From: Tribonema minus
Taxonomy: Eukaryota; Sar; Xanthophyceae; Tribonematales; Tribonemataceae
Reading direction: 5' to 3'
Assembly (NCBI GenBank): GCA_017506865.1
Contig: JAFCMP010000519.1
Coordinates: 715,346 to 779,345, forward strand
Length of the DNA stretch: 64,000 bases
In this document: one piece after another, positions 9,896-22,812 of the stretch
Numbering within the stretch: position 1 is the stretch's first letter
How the letters are laid out: every line of letters begins with the position of its first letter
Translations under genes and position numbers: made by a program
Notes under the pieces: model-generated
The model's input: only the letters and a program-made list of their open reading frames with translations
What the model was told of the DNA's origin: nothing
Databases searched by the model: none

Positions 9896-12840
9896 TCACT
9901 CTTGAAGTGCATGCTTCTTGGCCTCCAGTCGCACGCGCCGGATGTACTCTGGCCTGTTGTTGAGGAACAGCCAATTGGCGTCCTCTTGTGCGGGGGAGTC
10001 GGGATTGGGGGAGTCGAGCTGCGCGCAGAAACGCAAGTTCAACACACGAACAAGCGCAGATGTTTGTATGTAGGTGCTGAGAGCGTGAAGCTCACCACCA
10101 TGCCAGGAATGGACAACCAAGGGACCCAAGCAGACACAAGACTCGCGGCTCGTGCATGTGTTGGTAGAAGAGACGTGATCATTGAGAACCCAGGAGGCAA
10201 ACATGAACAGCGACGTCAGTGCTCAACAGGACCCAACCTCAACATGAGCTGAGCTGTGCGCTGTCAGGTGCCAAATACATTCACTGCAAAGAGATTTGAA
10301 GCGACTGATTTTGAGATGCAAACAAGCGCACATGTTTGGAGGTGCCACATTCTTTCCAACGAGATTTGAAGCGACTGTTTTGTAGGTATGTTGAGCTGCA
10401 ACCTGCATTGACACACGAGTATGGCACAAACAACGCACAAGCAGATGCTGGTTCAAATATACGCGATGTACTGCTAGAGCCGTCTCAAAATGATATGAAC
10501 ACATCAACTCGATGCGCTTGACTGCTGCGTACAAATTGCTCGTGGCATCGCCAGCTGCATGCATGTCCTAACACACTCTACTGCTGGCTATTTGCGGCAT
10601 GAGGTCGGCTGCATTTAAGGAGTAGGGGTAGGCCACTTGAGCTGCCAGCATCAACTGGCACTACTGGTGGCGCAAACAGTGAGCAACGTCGGTACCGAGC
10701 AGTATGTACGGGTATGTTGACAACCTGCATAACGGTAGCGGTTCCTTTTTGAAGCGATCAGACACGGTGCTTCTGAAAGGGGCAGTCCCACGCCCTCCAT
10801 CACAGTCCAAGTGACCTCGCCTTGCAGTCCATCATATCATAATTGTGCACAAACTTTGACGATCAAGGCGTCTGCCATCAACGTCAGCACACGTGGGGTC
10901 ATTCAGCCAAGCATTGCGGTCAGCTGCGATATAGGAAAACTCGTTTAACTCACCAGCGACTGGATGCCCAGCAGGATCTGCTTCATGTTGATGCTTGGCC
11001 GCCAGCCGTACTCCTGCTCGCGGGTTCCGCAACCCAGTGTCGCAACGCAACAGCAAAGGCAAGCAAATCGGAGGCGCATGGGACTTTTGATGGGGTCTAC
11101 AAACACACGCGAAGAGCCAGACTGCCTGCTAAAACATGATGCAGGCGTGCACACTTTAAAAACATGACGGTACGCTTGGCGCTCGCATTCTTTGTACTGA
11201 ACGGTGAGCTGGTCCTCAAGAATGCAAGTGCGTTCCCGCATGAACGCACACCCATAGCGATGCAAGATGAGCATGAAAGAGTCAGCACCCAACACGGCAC
11301 TGCGCAGCTAACATGCAATTGTCGCGGGAGATGCAACGCAGGTAAGGCAGAACCCTTTGTTCTCCCACATCAAGCCTGGTTGCCAGCGCCATGCAGCATC
11401 AGCGTTTGTGAGTAAAAGAGACTCGCGTCACAAGAGAGACTCGCATCACATACTGCTGGCCTCTTTCAGCAAATAGTAGCGGCACACGAGGAGAACGTCA
11501 GCGTGAGTACGATGATCAGCATATGCATCTAAGCCTTGGGGCTCGCCTCATTGATGATGGACAGGCAGATGGCGCCGTCCGTAAACACATTTGGATGGAA
11601 AATAGGCGACTCAAAGTAGCACACCGGTGGCTTAGACGGGTAGTCCTCCGTGAAAACCATGGCAATCTTGTAGACCCCCCCTTCCCAGTCCGTCCCCTTG
11701 GGGCCAGGTATCCCGCACTCCCACTCCAACAGATTCATTGAGTTGTCTGGATTTGTCACCGGTTTTGCGTAGAACCCCTGTGGATGGAGCACGCATAGGC
11801 ATTCGCGATCGATTAAACTGAATGGGCGAAACAGCGTTGTTGCAAGTGGACTGGCCACAAGCCCACGTTCTCGTTGTCAGCAACTTCAAGAACGAACACC
11901 ATGCTGTATCTCCTCTCGCGTTTCGACCGGCCAGATTGTCCGGCACCTGCTGACGGTGTGTTGACATTGACTGTCTACTGCTGCAAACACAAAAGCAGTA
12001 AGTCAGCGTTCTCGTTTGCTGACATTCCTTTAGTGCGTGAAAGCCAACAGCCTTGAGCCGGTCATTCGCGTGAGTGCCATGTTTGGTGGATTGCTACATC
12101 ACCACCAGATTGGACACACAACTTTGTCCTGCCAACATACGTATACGTAATGTTGACTCAGGCAAGCACGGGCGTCCAACTGCAAGCCTGCAGTGCTCTG
12201 TCATTGTTCAGGCTCGAAGCATTGGATTGAGCGGATCATCTTGGCTACATGAGGCGTTTGTCACACTTATCGGTACCCCCCTGGCCCGCCAGCGCAACAA
12301 TTGTATTTCAAGCATTGCGTATTGGAGGCCAGATACCACGGGCGCCCTTCGCTCATTGGTGCCGGTGAAGGTCTGCGTGGGCGATAAACCAACCAGAAGA
12401 ATTGGCCTCGGCTGCCGAGGTCCGACGTCACCAGGCACGCCAAATGTCGGCAAAGAATCTACGTGTCAAGGACGGCGAGGGATTCGAGCTGCAGCAGCCT
12501 GCCCCTACCAGCTACCGACAAACGTGCATGTTTCAGAGTTCCAACTGCCAAAAAACTGATCAGATGAGGATCTATGTGCAGGGAACGTTGCTGGAAGCAA
12601 AGCCTCTTCACATCAAAGTTAAGATGAACAGTAGCTCTCAGGGAGAGAGTTTGCAAGCGGCTGCAGCTTCAGACTATGGCTGGCAACAGCTAGAGTTGTG
12701 GCGATCCTACATTTCAAACACAGGCCGCGCCAAAATCATGAGCGATCAGCCATCCCAGCACCACCACTTACAATTGGTCTGTCCTTGCGCCATGATTTTC
12801 TTTCCTCCGCCAGCCGCGCCCTCGCGATACCTGCAGACAT
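9896..12840 (-). CDS. UBC9: SUMO-conjugating enzyme E2 (UBC9)
   Basis: Four exons close perfectly into 160 residues: 12840-12772, 11777-11547, 11013-10954 and 10018-9896 (TGA at 9896-9898). All introns are phase 0. The protein shows the UBC9 signature throughout: start [20 protein letters not shown], then [20 protein letters not shown], the E2 core [15 protein letters not shown] with catalytic Cys at residue 94, the middle piece [20 protein letters not shown], and the end [10 protein letters not shown]...[18 protein letters not shown]9 accepts SUMO from the E1 and passes it to lysines of target proteins, mainly in the nucleus. The second intron begins with GC (AATGAG, then GCGAGC), and the alignment leaves no GT alternative. 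The gene is head-to-head with the SLC44-like gene, 258 bases apart. Confidence 0.96.
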
Positions 12841-13098
12841 GGTTCGCTGCTCTCTCCACTTTTTTGAGCACCTCGCGCTTCCAAGGTTCAACTCTGGCAC
12901 GGTTCCCGGAAAGTTCCACTTGAAGTTCGCTTGAGAAAAAGAAAACAGAGGTTGTGTGTGTGTTGCTGCAGCTGACCGACAGGGATTCCCACAAAAGTTT
13001 CTTCTTGCATCGCAGCGGCAAGCTTCTGAGTCGTTCATCGTGCTTTTCGTCAAATTTTACACAAACTGCAAGGCGATCGCTGGGAAGCTCGTGCTGCA
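12841..13098. promoter_or_regulatory. Short divergent intergenic region between UBC9 and SLC44-like gene
   Basis: The two ATG codons point away from each other with only 258 bases between, so both promoters and 5' untranslated regions must lie here or overlap. No TATA-like box or other motif is convincing. Confidence 0.6.
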
Positions 13099-16000
13099 AT
13101 GAATCCTGTCGACGACAATCTCCAAGATGAGTTCGACTTCGAGGCAGGTGACCTGATGCAGCCTTTGGCTCCTGGCCTCAATAATGCCCACAATGACTAC
13201 CATCATAATCGACAAGGGGCTCCCTATCCTCCCAAACCCAGCGCCGACAGCGCTTCAACTACGTACAGGGACGCCTTCTTCGCTGTGATATTTGCGCTGC
13301 ACCTGGCTGTCATACTGGCGCTGGCGATATTTAAAGGCATACCCGCGGTGGCGCAGGGCGGCATCGATCAAGTCGACGTGGACCCCGCCGGAGGCTCCGA
13401 GACACCTGTCAACGACGGCGACAATCCGATACCGCTCGGTGGGTCTGTGCTGCCCTGGTGCCTGCCTGTATGTGGACTTGTTCTCTGCCATGTGACCAGC
13501 GGCAGCAGTTGCTGCTGCATCACTGACAGGCGGCAAGCAAGCAGAGGGAGGATGGCATGCAGCAGCAGTACTGTCAGGGTTTTGCTAGCCTCGTCAACGT
13601 ATCGAAGAAGCATGTGCACGCCACACTCCACACACACACCTCTACCACCACACCTCACGCTGCGCTCTGCTTCCTCGCGCCTGAGCAGTGCTGTCGCTCG
13701 GCGTCGTCATGGTCCTCGGCGCGTTCCTGAGCACAGTCTGGGTAAAGGTCCTCGTGAGCCACGGCGAGAGCGTCGTGCGCTGCACCATACTGTCCACGGT
13801 GGCGTGGTTCGTGCTGAGCGCAGTGGCGGCGGCGCTGCTGGGCCAGAGCGGCGGCGCGGTGGCGCTGCTCGTCCTCGCGGGCATCGCGTACTGGTACTAC
13901 GTGCTCATCAACAGCCACATCGAGTTTGCGGGCAAGGTGAGAGTGCCTGGGTGGTGTGGACGCGCCTCCCAATCGCTGACATGTGCTCAAAAACAGCCAC
14001 ATCACTGGTACTACGATGCTCCTCAACAGCCACATCGAGCTTGCGGGCAAGGTGAGAGCGCCTGGGCGGTATAGGGGTGCGCGTTCACAAACTTCAACTG
14101 CTGTTTGGTACTAAGCAACAGCCACATGGGGTTTGCAGGCAAGATCAGCTTTGCAGCGGGTGGTGGCACTCTCTTTGAGTGCAAACCTCACCTGGTACCA
14201 TGTGCTCATCACCAGTTACAGTGAGTGGCAGGCAAGGCCCACCAACTTCAGCTCAATGTCTAGTGCTTGCTCTTCGATAGCACATTGAGTTTGCGGGCAA
14301 GGCGAGGGCACACGCTGCTGAGCGTTGCTGCACACCCTCAGGGGGGAGTCGGGGGGGGGCAGCAGCACTTCAGCTGAGCATCGACTTCAACTTGTGCATT
14401 GCGAACACGCATACGCTATTTGTGTGCTGTATGTGTGTAATGGCTACGATATATCTGGTGATGGCAATGTTGGGGCAAACAGACCGTAACGCCAGCGCGT
14501 GTGCTATGAGGCTGGCGTGCACACCTGTCCACATGTATCGTTCACCTTTGAAAACCTTCGTGCGGAACTGCTGTCAAGCACGCATTGGACCTTCGGCCGA
14601 CGTGCTGGTGGCTGTCCCACTGTATGCCTTGGACTGTAATGATTGTATTCACAGATGCTCTCTGAGACAGCAGAAGCACCGCACCACTCACGACTGCCAC
14701 TTGCCCAGGTACGATGCGTGCGCTGCAACATGTGTTGGTATGCTTACGTGGCGCATGCAGGATCTCAGAGCAACGGACCATGTCTGCAGGCACGGAGCCT
14801 CAGCAGCATCTTGAAGCGCTCATCTTTCAGCAGCATCTTGAAGCACTCATCTTTTCATTCTCGCATCGACTTTTCAGCGATGCACAAATATTTGCTGACC
14901 TGAAATTGACATTGACGGCGGTCATCCCATTATCAAAGTTTGTCAGCACACTTACGGAATCAACCCCTACAAAGCCATGTGCCTCGTTGTGCTTTGTTGT
15001 ATGCTCTCACCGCGCTTGCAGAACCTGAAGGTGGCGTGCTCAGCGGTGTTGGCGATGCCTGGGACAGTTACAGTTGCGGTGACGCTCCTCACAGTACAGG
15101 CACTGTGGTGCATGATCTGGGGGCTGGCGATGGTGCGTCCATACTTGAACTTGGTCACGTTGAAGTACTGGCCGCAGCAGAAAGTTGCAGCGCTCGTGTG
15201 TCGCGCTATGGTGCACAATGAATGGTGAATCTACTCCTGCCATGTTGACAGTTACAGTTGTGGTGACGCTCCTCGCGGTACAGGCGCTGTGGTGCATGGT
15301 CTGGGGGCTGGCGATGGTGCGTCCAAGCTTGAACTTGATGATGTTGAAGTGCTCATCGCAGCAGTAAGCTGCACTGCTAGTGTAGGCGCTATGGCGCTGT
15401 GGTGCATGATTGCATGTAGCCCTGAACGTGCTGAACTTGAAGTACTATCTGAAGAAGAAGGCAGTTGCAGTTGCACAGCTCCGTACGCGCTGACCATGCA
15501 ATTGTACCACTGGTACTCCCGCCAGCAAGAAGCAGCGCGCGCGCGCTTCTGCAGTGTTTGCAGCATGCGTTGGGCCACTAGGGTGAGAACTAAGTCAGGT
15601 TGAGTTTGGCGCAATGCCGTGATGCGCTTCAAGTTCTCGCTGCTTCTCATTCTGCGGCACATGTGGTGCACGATCTCGGGGCTGACCGTGGCGCATCCAT
15701 TGATTGCGCACACACATTACTGGAGTATTGCACGTGACATCTTTGAGTTCAGACGGCGGCGGCCAGCCCGAGAGACCGTGCCGTACAAGCTGATCCAGTC
15801 GGCGCCGATGCCACCGTGAGGCGTGTGCGACTGCACACACACACACACCACAAGTGACAGCCATGATGTCATCGCATGACTCATCAAGGCACGTATGCAT
15901 GTGCATACATGCATGCGTACGCACAAACGTACATGCACACATATCATACATCCATCAATCCACAGCATCATCATGACACGCAACTGTCAAGCCTCCGATA

Positions 16001-19000
16001 CGAGCCCATCTCCCACATGCCCCCCCCCCCCCCCTCCCCCACGCGCCTTCAACCTCCCCTCTCCCCCGCCCACCGCAGCTCCCTCATGCCCTTCCCCCCC
16101 CCCCCACACACACACCCCTTAACCCCCCCTCCCTCCCCCCCCCCTGCAGCTAGGCGTAGCCACCAACTTCTCCGCCCCCATCACCGCCGCCGACGGCACG
16201 GTCTACGACGCCGACGACTGCACGACGTATGAGACGCAGCGGCCGAACCCCACCTTCAGCGCCGCGTGCACGGGGTACTACGGCGGGGGCACGTGCTTCA
16301 AGTGCGTGTGCGGCGGCGCGACGGTGTACGACGATGCCGAGTGCCGCAGCGAGCGCGTGAGCGCCGGCGTGTACGCGCTGATGCTGCTCAGGTCAGTGAC
16401 AGATTCAGTACTTTGTACCTGTACCCAGTGCGTTGGATCATCTGGTCTCATATGAGTGAGAGGGGGCGCACGGCGTAGAGTGCCGCAGCGAGCGCGTGAG
16501 CGCCGGCGTGTACGCGTTGATGCTCCTCAGGTCAGTGACAGATTCAGTACTTTGTACCTGTACCCAGTGCGTTGGATCATCTGGTCTCATATGAGTGAGA
16601 GGGGGCGCACGGCGTAGAGTGCCGCAACGAGCGCGTGAGCGCCGGCGTGTACGCATTGATGCTGCTGAGGTCAGTGACGGACCGAGCTTTTTGTACCTGC
16701 ACCAGTGCATTGGATTCTCGTCTTGTATGAATTGGGGGGAGGGGGGGGGGGGAGGGTAATCATGAAGCGCGGAGCGCAGAGTGCCGCAGCGAGCACGTCA
16801 GCGCCGGCGTGTACGCGCTGATGCTGCTCAGGTCAGTGTGTCTTACACGGACCGATCTTGATCGCAGCGCTCGTTCTTGTGCGGCTGGCCCTTGTCACCT
16901 GCGTGCGGGGAGTAAAGTAACGAAGCGCAGGATGCACACTGCCACAGCGAGCGCTTGAGCGCTTACGCGTTGATGCTCCTAAGGTCAGTGACAGACAGTG
17001 CTTTCCCTGCGCCCATAGTCATCTGTACGCGCGCTGCCGCGCACGCACTGATGCCCCTCAGGTCCATGTGCACCCATCTAAGTGGGCTCCTAGGTCTGTG
17101 CGCGACCCTGTAAGTAGGTGAGGTTGGTAGTTGGACGCTCGCTGCGTCACTCGCGCGAGTGCTGCTTTGCACACGCGTTAATGGTGGTCCTGAGGTCAGA
17201 CGCTTTCTCGCGTGCGAGGCCGCCGTTCGCCAGCAACATGACTTGGCTGTTGTGCCTATCGTAGCAATACAAAGCAAGAGTCACGCGTGTACCATCTCTG
17301 TACACGTCGCATCATCCACGTGCATCCACTGTACCGCCCGCTACTGCCTCTAGTGCTTCTGCATGCAACTGAGCAAGCTCCTCTCCTTCAGAACCGCGCC
17401 CTGCTGGCGTTACCCTGCCAATCATGGCTCTGACAGCAATGGACTAGTCATCTTCACTCCTCTGCATACAGCAGCACTGAGGCATGCGCGCTCCTCACAC
17501 TCCTCGGCGCAGCCTGATCTGGGGCTGCGGCGTGATCGCCAACATATCGCACTGCACGACCGCGGGCGCGGTCGCGGCGTGGTGGTTTGCGGGACGGAAT
17601 GGTCCCGCCGCTGACGCGTCATCGCCCGTAACTGCCAGCCTGCGAAGGGCCTGTACCACATCGCTCGGCACCGGTGAGTCGTCAACTCATTTTGGCGAGT
17701 CATTGAGTCCTGTTGGGCAGACCCGTGATTGTCTGCAACCGCCGTTTGGCGCAGGGCCTGCCGTGCATCGCATGGCGTGAGTGAGTCATTGAGTCATGAT
17801 GGTGAGAGGGCAAGTCATATGGTGTGGCTGATGCCTCAGTCCTCGAGTCGTGATCAACCGCCGCGGCGCCGCCCACGGTTGCCAGACTGCGGAGCGCATG
17901 CACCGCATCGCTCAGCAGAAGTGAGTCATTGAGTTGACTCGTCGCTCTACAGTGCTGCATATAACTCACATGTCTGCTCCCTTTCGCTTCGCTCTGCGGT
18001 GTGTCTGTTGCTCACGGCCTACATGGCTAGCGGCACAGGTCCCCCAGCACTTGCTCGCCTGCTTGTTGTGCGCGTACTCGCTGTACACCTCCAAAGTACC
18101 TCCGTAGCAAGTGTGCATATCTGTAGCGTGGAATGTTGCGCGTGCAGTGTGTTGCAGCACCTCTGAAAGGGCGGCTGCCTCCTCGTGACACATGCACTCG
18201 CAGCCTCGAAACACAATGCTAGCAGCAGCTGGAACTTCGGGTTAGGGTTAGGGTTCGGGTTAGCCTCAATGAAGGCACCGTCGCATCTCATTGTCTGAGT
18301 CTACTTTACACCGCTTGCATTTTCACTAATCAAGGCACACAGCAGCATCAAGCTCTGTGAGTATGCCGCGACACAGGCGCGCGCGCTGGGCGCATTTTTC
18401 TCTGGCAGGTCATCCACTTGCCACCACTCAGCATCGCCATGGCGCCGTCTCATGATGATCGCAGTGCCTGGCAGCGCTGGCGGCAGCAATCGCGCGCCTG
18501 CTGGCGGTGGCGGCAGCACCGCAACTGCATCTGCAGAACAGCCACACCCGCCGCCACCATGACCTGCCGCAACTCTCACCGGCGGAATCGCTCATCCCCC
18601 CTCTCCCCCCCCCCCTTCCCCCTCACCCTCCGCTGTGGCAGTGTGCCTGGCAGCACTAGCAGCGGCAGTAGCGCGCCTGCTGGCGGCGGCGGCGACGCGG
18701 CTGCGGCGCTCGCGGCGCGGCATGGGCGCGCTGTGGGCGGCGGCGGCGGAGTGCCTCGCGCACGCCGCCGAGCGCGTGGTGCGCGTGTTCAGCCGCTACG
18801 CGTTAGTTCACGCCGCAGTCTACGGCACGACACTGCCGGTGGCGGGCAGCGAGGTGGGGAGACGCGAAATGTGATACTTGAAGTACGTCAGGTTGAAGTT
18901 GAAAGCAACCTCGTGGAGCGCGTGGTGCGCGAGTTCAGCCGCTACGCGCTGGTTCACGCCGCCGTGTACGGCACGACGCTGCCAGTCGCGGGCAGCGAGG

Positions 19001-22000
19001 TGGGTGACACTTGAAGTACGCATATGCGATACTTCAAGTATGTCAGGCAGACGTTGAAAGAAACTCGCCGCGGAGCGCGTGGTGCGCGTCTTCAGCCGCT
19101 ACGTGTTAGTTCACGCCGCAGTCTACGGCACGACACTGCCGGTGGCGGGCAGCGAGGTGGGGAGACGGGAAATGCGATACTTGAAGTACGTCAGGTTGAA
19201 GTTGAAAGCAACCTCGTGGAGCGCGTGGTGCGCGAGTTCAGCCGCTACGCGCTGGTTCACGCCGCCGTTTACGGCACACCGCTGCCGGTCGCGGGTAGCG
19301 AGGTGGGTGGCCGACAGTACACAAAATTTGGTACTTCACGTGTGAAAAATGTGATACTTGAAGCACACCTAAGCTGAAGTTGAAAGAAAAACGCGGTTCT
19401 GTGGTTGGATTATGGAAGGCCCGCGTACGGAGACAAGTACATCAAGCTGAAGTTGGCCGGAAAATGTGGTACTGTGGTCAGATCGTGGAAGGTCCGCGTT
19501 CAGAGACGACAGGAGAGGGAGGCTCTCCTTTAAGCTCAACAGAGCGTTTGGTTCCCTGCGAGGGAGGAACCACGCAGTATAGCAACGCTGTATATGAGTC
19601 GGGAAACCTCAAATGCGCTTCTCGATGCTGGCACTGTGGGAAATCAGCACCGGTGCACGCAAGCGGCGTTTCTCACCTTCATCCACACCTCCCAAGTAGC
19701 TGCCACTGTAGAGTCGTGGGCCGAAATGCACATCGTGCTGCCACGAGCATGCGTGACAGCACACACAGAGCGTAGGCACCGGGCACGTCACACGCGAGGG
19801 ATGAAAGCAGCACTGCACCTGGCGGCAGGCTGAGCGCGTCCATGATTAGCAGCTTCAGCGGATGTCGATAAGCGGGCCTATGCTAGCAAGAGCGCCAGGG
19901 TCAGAGGCGAGGCGCACGACGCACCTGACGCTTCATCTTTGGAGAGCGCTGCCGTGAGCGCGCCACTCATACGCAGTGGTGAGGTGCGCATCGCTAGCGA
20001 GGGCGGCATTTTGCGTCCGACGACGCGGAGAAGTAGGTAGGCCAGCAGCAGCGGCGGCGGCAGCAGCAGCCGCAGCCGCCGCAGCAGCAGAAACAGCTGC
20101 ACCAATGCAAGAAGCCCAGCAAACAAAGGGCAAGAGAATATACGCAAAACCTCCGCCACTGCTGGCGTTGCCACCTCCGCCGCCGCTGCTGCCGGCTCCT
20201 CCGCTTGGTCAGATGTGCGAACTCGTCCTCGCTGGCGCCGCGTGCCTCACGGCTGCGCATGGCCGGCGCGCTCACAGGCAGAGCTCTCCGAAGGTGGAGC
20301 TTGCACATCTCATGAGCCTCGCCTCTGATTCTGGCCCTCTTGCCGCGCTCCCGTCCGTCGACACCTGCTGAAACCGCCATTCAGGGACGAACGCAGCCCC
20401 CCGCCACTGGCAGTGCTGCTCCCATATTCGTTTTCAAGTGCTTGGCGCCCGCCCCTGTGTCTGCCATCGAGCATGCTCGTTGCAGCACGATGTGCAGCTT
20501 TGCCCACGACTCCGCGGTGGCAGCTTCTAGGCAGGGCGTAATTGAAGAGACAACCTGCAGCGCGCACGCACGCACGCATGAACTGCCACGGAATAGTGAT
20601 CGCACAGACCAGAGCATAATCAGGATGGAACGGACAGATGGAGGCCAAATGCTGCATTCGGCTCAGATGGTTGGCCTACGGTGATGGCCAGCAAACACAC
20701 ACTCCACAAACTGGAGCATGGGAGCGTTTTGTTGACACAGCCGCTGCAGCTTCGTCAACCGCGACAGCTTATCCCTGGCCAAAACTGTTCAGAAGTATTG
20801 GGGAACCGAGCGATGACCGCTTGCCTTGCGACGTGTGCGCGCCTGCCGCAGTCTACCATGCTTGCGGCAGCCAACCTGGCCGCGATGTCAGTGCGCACAT
20901 CTGCACAGGCCTGGGCGCTATTCCAGTGACGAGTCACCGCTCAACCTTAATCCGAACTTGAACCTAGTCTAATTCAATCTTGAATTCCTTGGGTGATTTG
21001 AGCTAGAAACCGAGATTGCACATGTGCTTGCGCGGCAACTCGCATCGAGCACTGCTGCGGTCCATCACCTGCGCCAGCGCTACCAGAAGCGCACGCACAC
21101 CATCACTTGATTCCCACATGCGCTTGATTCCGCAAGCATCAGCATACAGACTGGCACGCGCACGCACACACACGCGCGTGCCTGCAGCTCATCCGCGCGC
21201 TGCGCCACCCCCACCCATGCGCACTGCTGCTGCTGCTGCTGCCACTGCCGCTGCCGCTGCCGCTGCTGCGCAGGTCTGGGCGCTGTTCAAGCGGCGCGGC
21301 TGGAGCGCCATCGTCAACGACCAGCTCTGCGACAACGCGCTGGCGCTCGCGTGCGCCGTCGTCGCGGCGCTGTGCGGCCTCGCCGGCGCCGCCGCGGGCG
21401 CGCTGTGCGGCATGAGCGGTCTGCTGACCGCGCTGCTCGCCTCCTTCGGCGTGCTCATGGGGTACAACCTGGCCGCCGTGGCCGTCAGCGTGGTGCGTCT
21501 CCTCTTGCGGTTGGTGCACTTGAAGTTGTGAACGTTTTGCTCACCGCGCTGCTCGCCTCCTCTGGCGTGCTCATGGCGTACAATCTGGCCGCCATCGCTG
21601 CGTCGCCTCTTGCAGGTGATCCTTATGAGTCGAACGTTTGACCACCTAAATGAGTAGAATGTTTGACCACGCAACTGTTGCCCTTGTTGCACATGAAGTT
21701 ATGAGCGGCCTGTTCACCGCGCTGCTCGCCTCCTTTGGCGTGCGCATGGGGTACAACCTCGCCGCCGTCGCCGTCAGCGTGGTACGTATCGCCTTGCCAT
21801 TGATGCAGTTGAACACTTGGAGTTGTACGCGCTCCGCTCGCAGTGTTGCTCGCCTCATTCGGCGTGCTCACGGGGTACAACCTGGCCGCCATTGCTGTCA
21901 GCGTGGTGCATCTCCTCTTGCGGTTGTCATTGACGTTCAACGGGCGCTCTGATGCTTTTTGCCAGCAATCAATGTCCTTGGATCCTTTCGAGACGAAAAG

Positions 22001-22812
22001 TTGACCACAAGGGATTGTTGCCTTTGCCTTTGTTGCGCTTTGAACTCATGAACATCCTGTTCACCGCGCTCCCGCACCTCTTTCAGCGTGCTCATGGGGC
22101 ACAGCCTCGCCGCCGTTGCCGTCAGAGCGGTGCATCTCTTCTTGCCGTTGATGTACTATCAGTGTTGAAGTGATGCTTTACTGATGCCGAGCGCCAGCCG
22201 CATGCTCAGACGAGTAGACGGCAAACAACTTATACCAGCCGCAACTCGAGCTGGCAATCATGCCTACTATCTGCTCCAATCTTCCTGGCTCTACAGGTTG
22301 CAGTTCAGGCACCTGTGCGCTGACGCGCAGGTGTTGTCAATGCACGCGATGAGTTTTCTAGAGTTAGTTTCATTACTTGCACGCAACCACGTTGACGACA
22401 CTTGCATGCGAACTCAGCTTGCATATGCTGTGCCTAAACCTAGCCCTAACCCTGAGCAGCTGGCACGGATCAGCCGTGGCGACATCGCCTGTTTGCTTTG
22501 TGCAGGACCGCGTACATGCCTTTACACTTTTTTACCCTGGGTAGGCCACCCCACATTTCTGGCCAGCCCCGGTCTGCCCATCTCCGCATGTTGAGATTTG
22601 GGGGCACTCACAGCTTGCCTGCTGCTCTGCCGCCGCCGCTGCCGCCGCGCGTGGTGCAGGTCAGCAGCGCGGTGGCGACGGTGTTCGTCTGCTTTGCGCA
22701 GGACCACAACGCCCTCGCTGCCTCGCACCCAGAGCTGTGGCTGGAGCTGATGCAGGCGTGGCACAAGGCACATGGCCCTACCATGCAGGCCTGCGGCTAC
22801 TCGCTGTCATGA
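13099..22812 (+). CDS. Choline transporter-like protein (SLC44/CTL/Pns1 family)
   Basis: Nine exons join into 582 residues with every phase matching: 13099-13438, 13689-13936, 15022-15132, 15753-15815, 16150-16391, 17513-17673, 18642-18853, 21274-21492 and 22660-22812 (TGA). All introns are GT-AG. The protein has a soluble N-terminus, a first membrane helix after YRDAFFAVIF, three more helices in exon 2, a Cys-rich loop in exon 5, and the family core in exon 6: WGCGVIANISHCTTAGAVAAWW then SLRRACTTSLGT. It ends with the FSRYALVHAAVYG stretch and VATVFVCFAQD near the C-terminus. Members carry choline or related substrates across plasma or organelle membranes. Introns hold many degraded copies of exon edges. 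Exon 7 is followed by three near-identical partial copies, so its functional donor is the least certain boundary. Confidence 0.92.
13997..14310 (+). repeat. Decayed copies of SLC44-like exon 2 edge
   Basis: The end of exon 2 (tgg-tac-tac ... ggcaag followed by gtgaga) is copied near 14003-14065, 14106-14147, 14190-14235 and 14277-14310, each copy more degraded. The first keeps the donor and a few bases of intron. They contain stops or frame changes and are not usable exons. Confidence 0.85.
15234..15320 (+). repeat. Copy of SLC44-like exon 3 with its donor
   Basis: This segment repeats most of exon 3 from 'ttgacagttacagttg' through 'gggggctggcgatggtgcg', including the donor and a few intron bases, with about a tenth of positions changed. 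A shorter scrap follows near 15385-15410. Confidence 0.85.
16338..16995 (+). repeat. ~140-base tandem array copying SLC44-like exon 5 end
   Basis: The end of exon 5 (gagtgccgcagcgagcgcgt ... ctcag) plus its donor and about 85 intron bases is repeated at about 16478, 16617, 16780 and, degraded, 16940. The first repeats are almost identical, implying recent tandem duplication across the exon-intron junction. Confidence 0.9.
17723..17930 (+). repeat. Two decayed copies of SLC44-like exon 6 end
   Basis: Segments at about 17737-17790 and 17866-17925 resemble the exon 6 end encoding VTASLRRACTTSLG and its 'gtgagtc' donor, with many substitutions. Confidence 0.7.
18239..18264 (+). repeat. Interstitial TTAGGG telomere-like repeat
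   Basis: About four TTAGGG units, one reading TTCGGG, lie in intron 6 of the SLC44-like gene. Confidence 0.8.
18900..19312 (+). repeat. Three near-identical partial copies of SLC44-like exon 7
   Basis: The exon 7 end encoding VRVFSRYALVHAAVYG and a following VAGSEV is repeated at about 18912-19002, 19073-19160 and 19216-19304, each with an upstream 'acttgaagt' spacer and a downstream GTGGG donor. Copies differ at only a few positions. The array may be recent, under gene conversion, or used for alternative splicing. Confidence 0.9.
21535..22140 (+). repeat. Four copies of SLC44-like exon 8 end
   Basis: Copies of the exon 8 end (ttcaccgcgctgctcgcctc ... gtacaacctggccgcc ... gtg and its donor) lie near 21540-21610, 21712-21785, 21840-21910 and 22060-22130. 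The second still reads well as protein and keeps a GTACGT donor. Confidence 0.88.
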
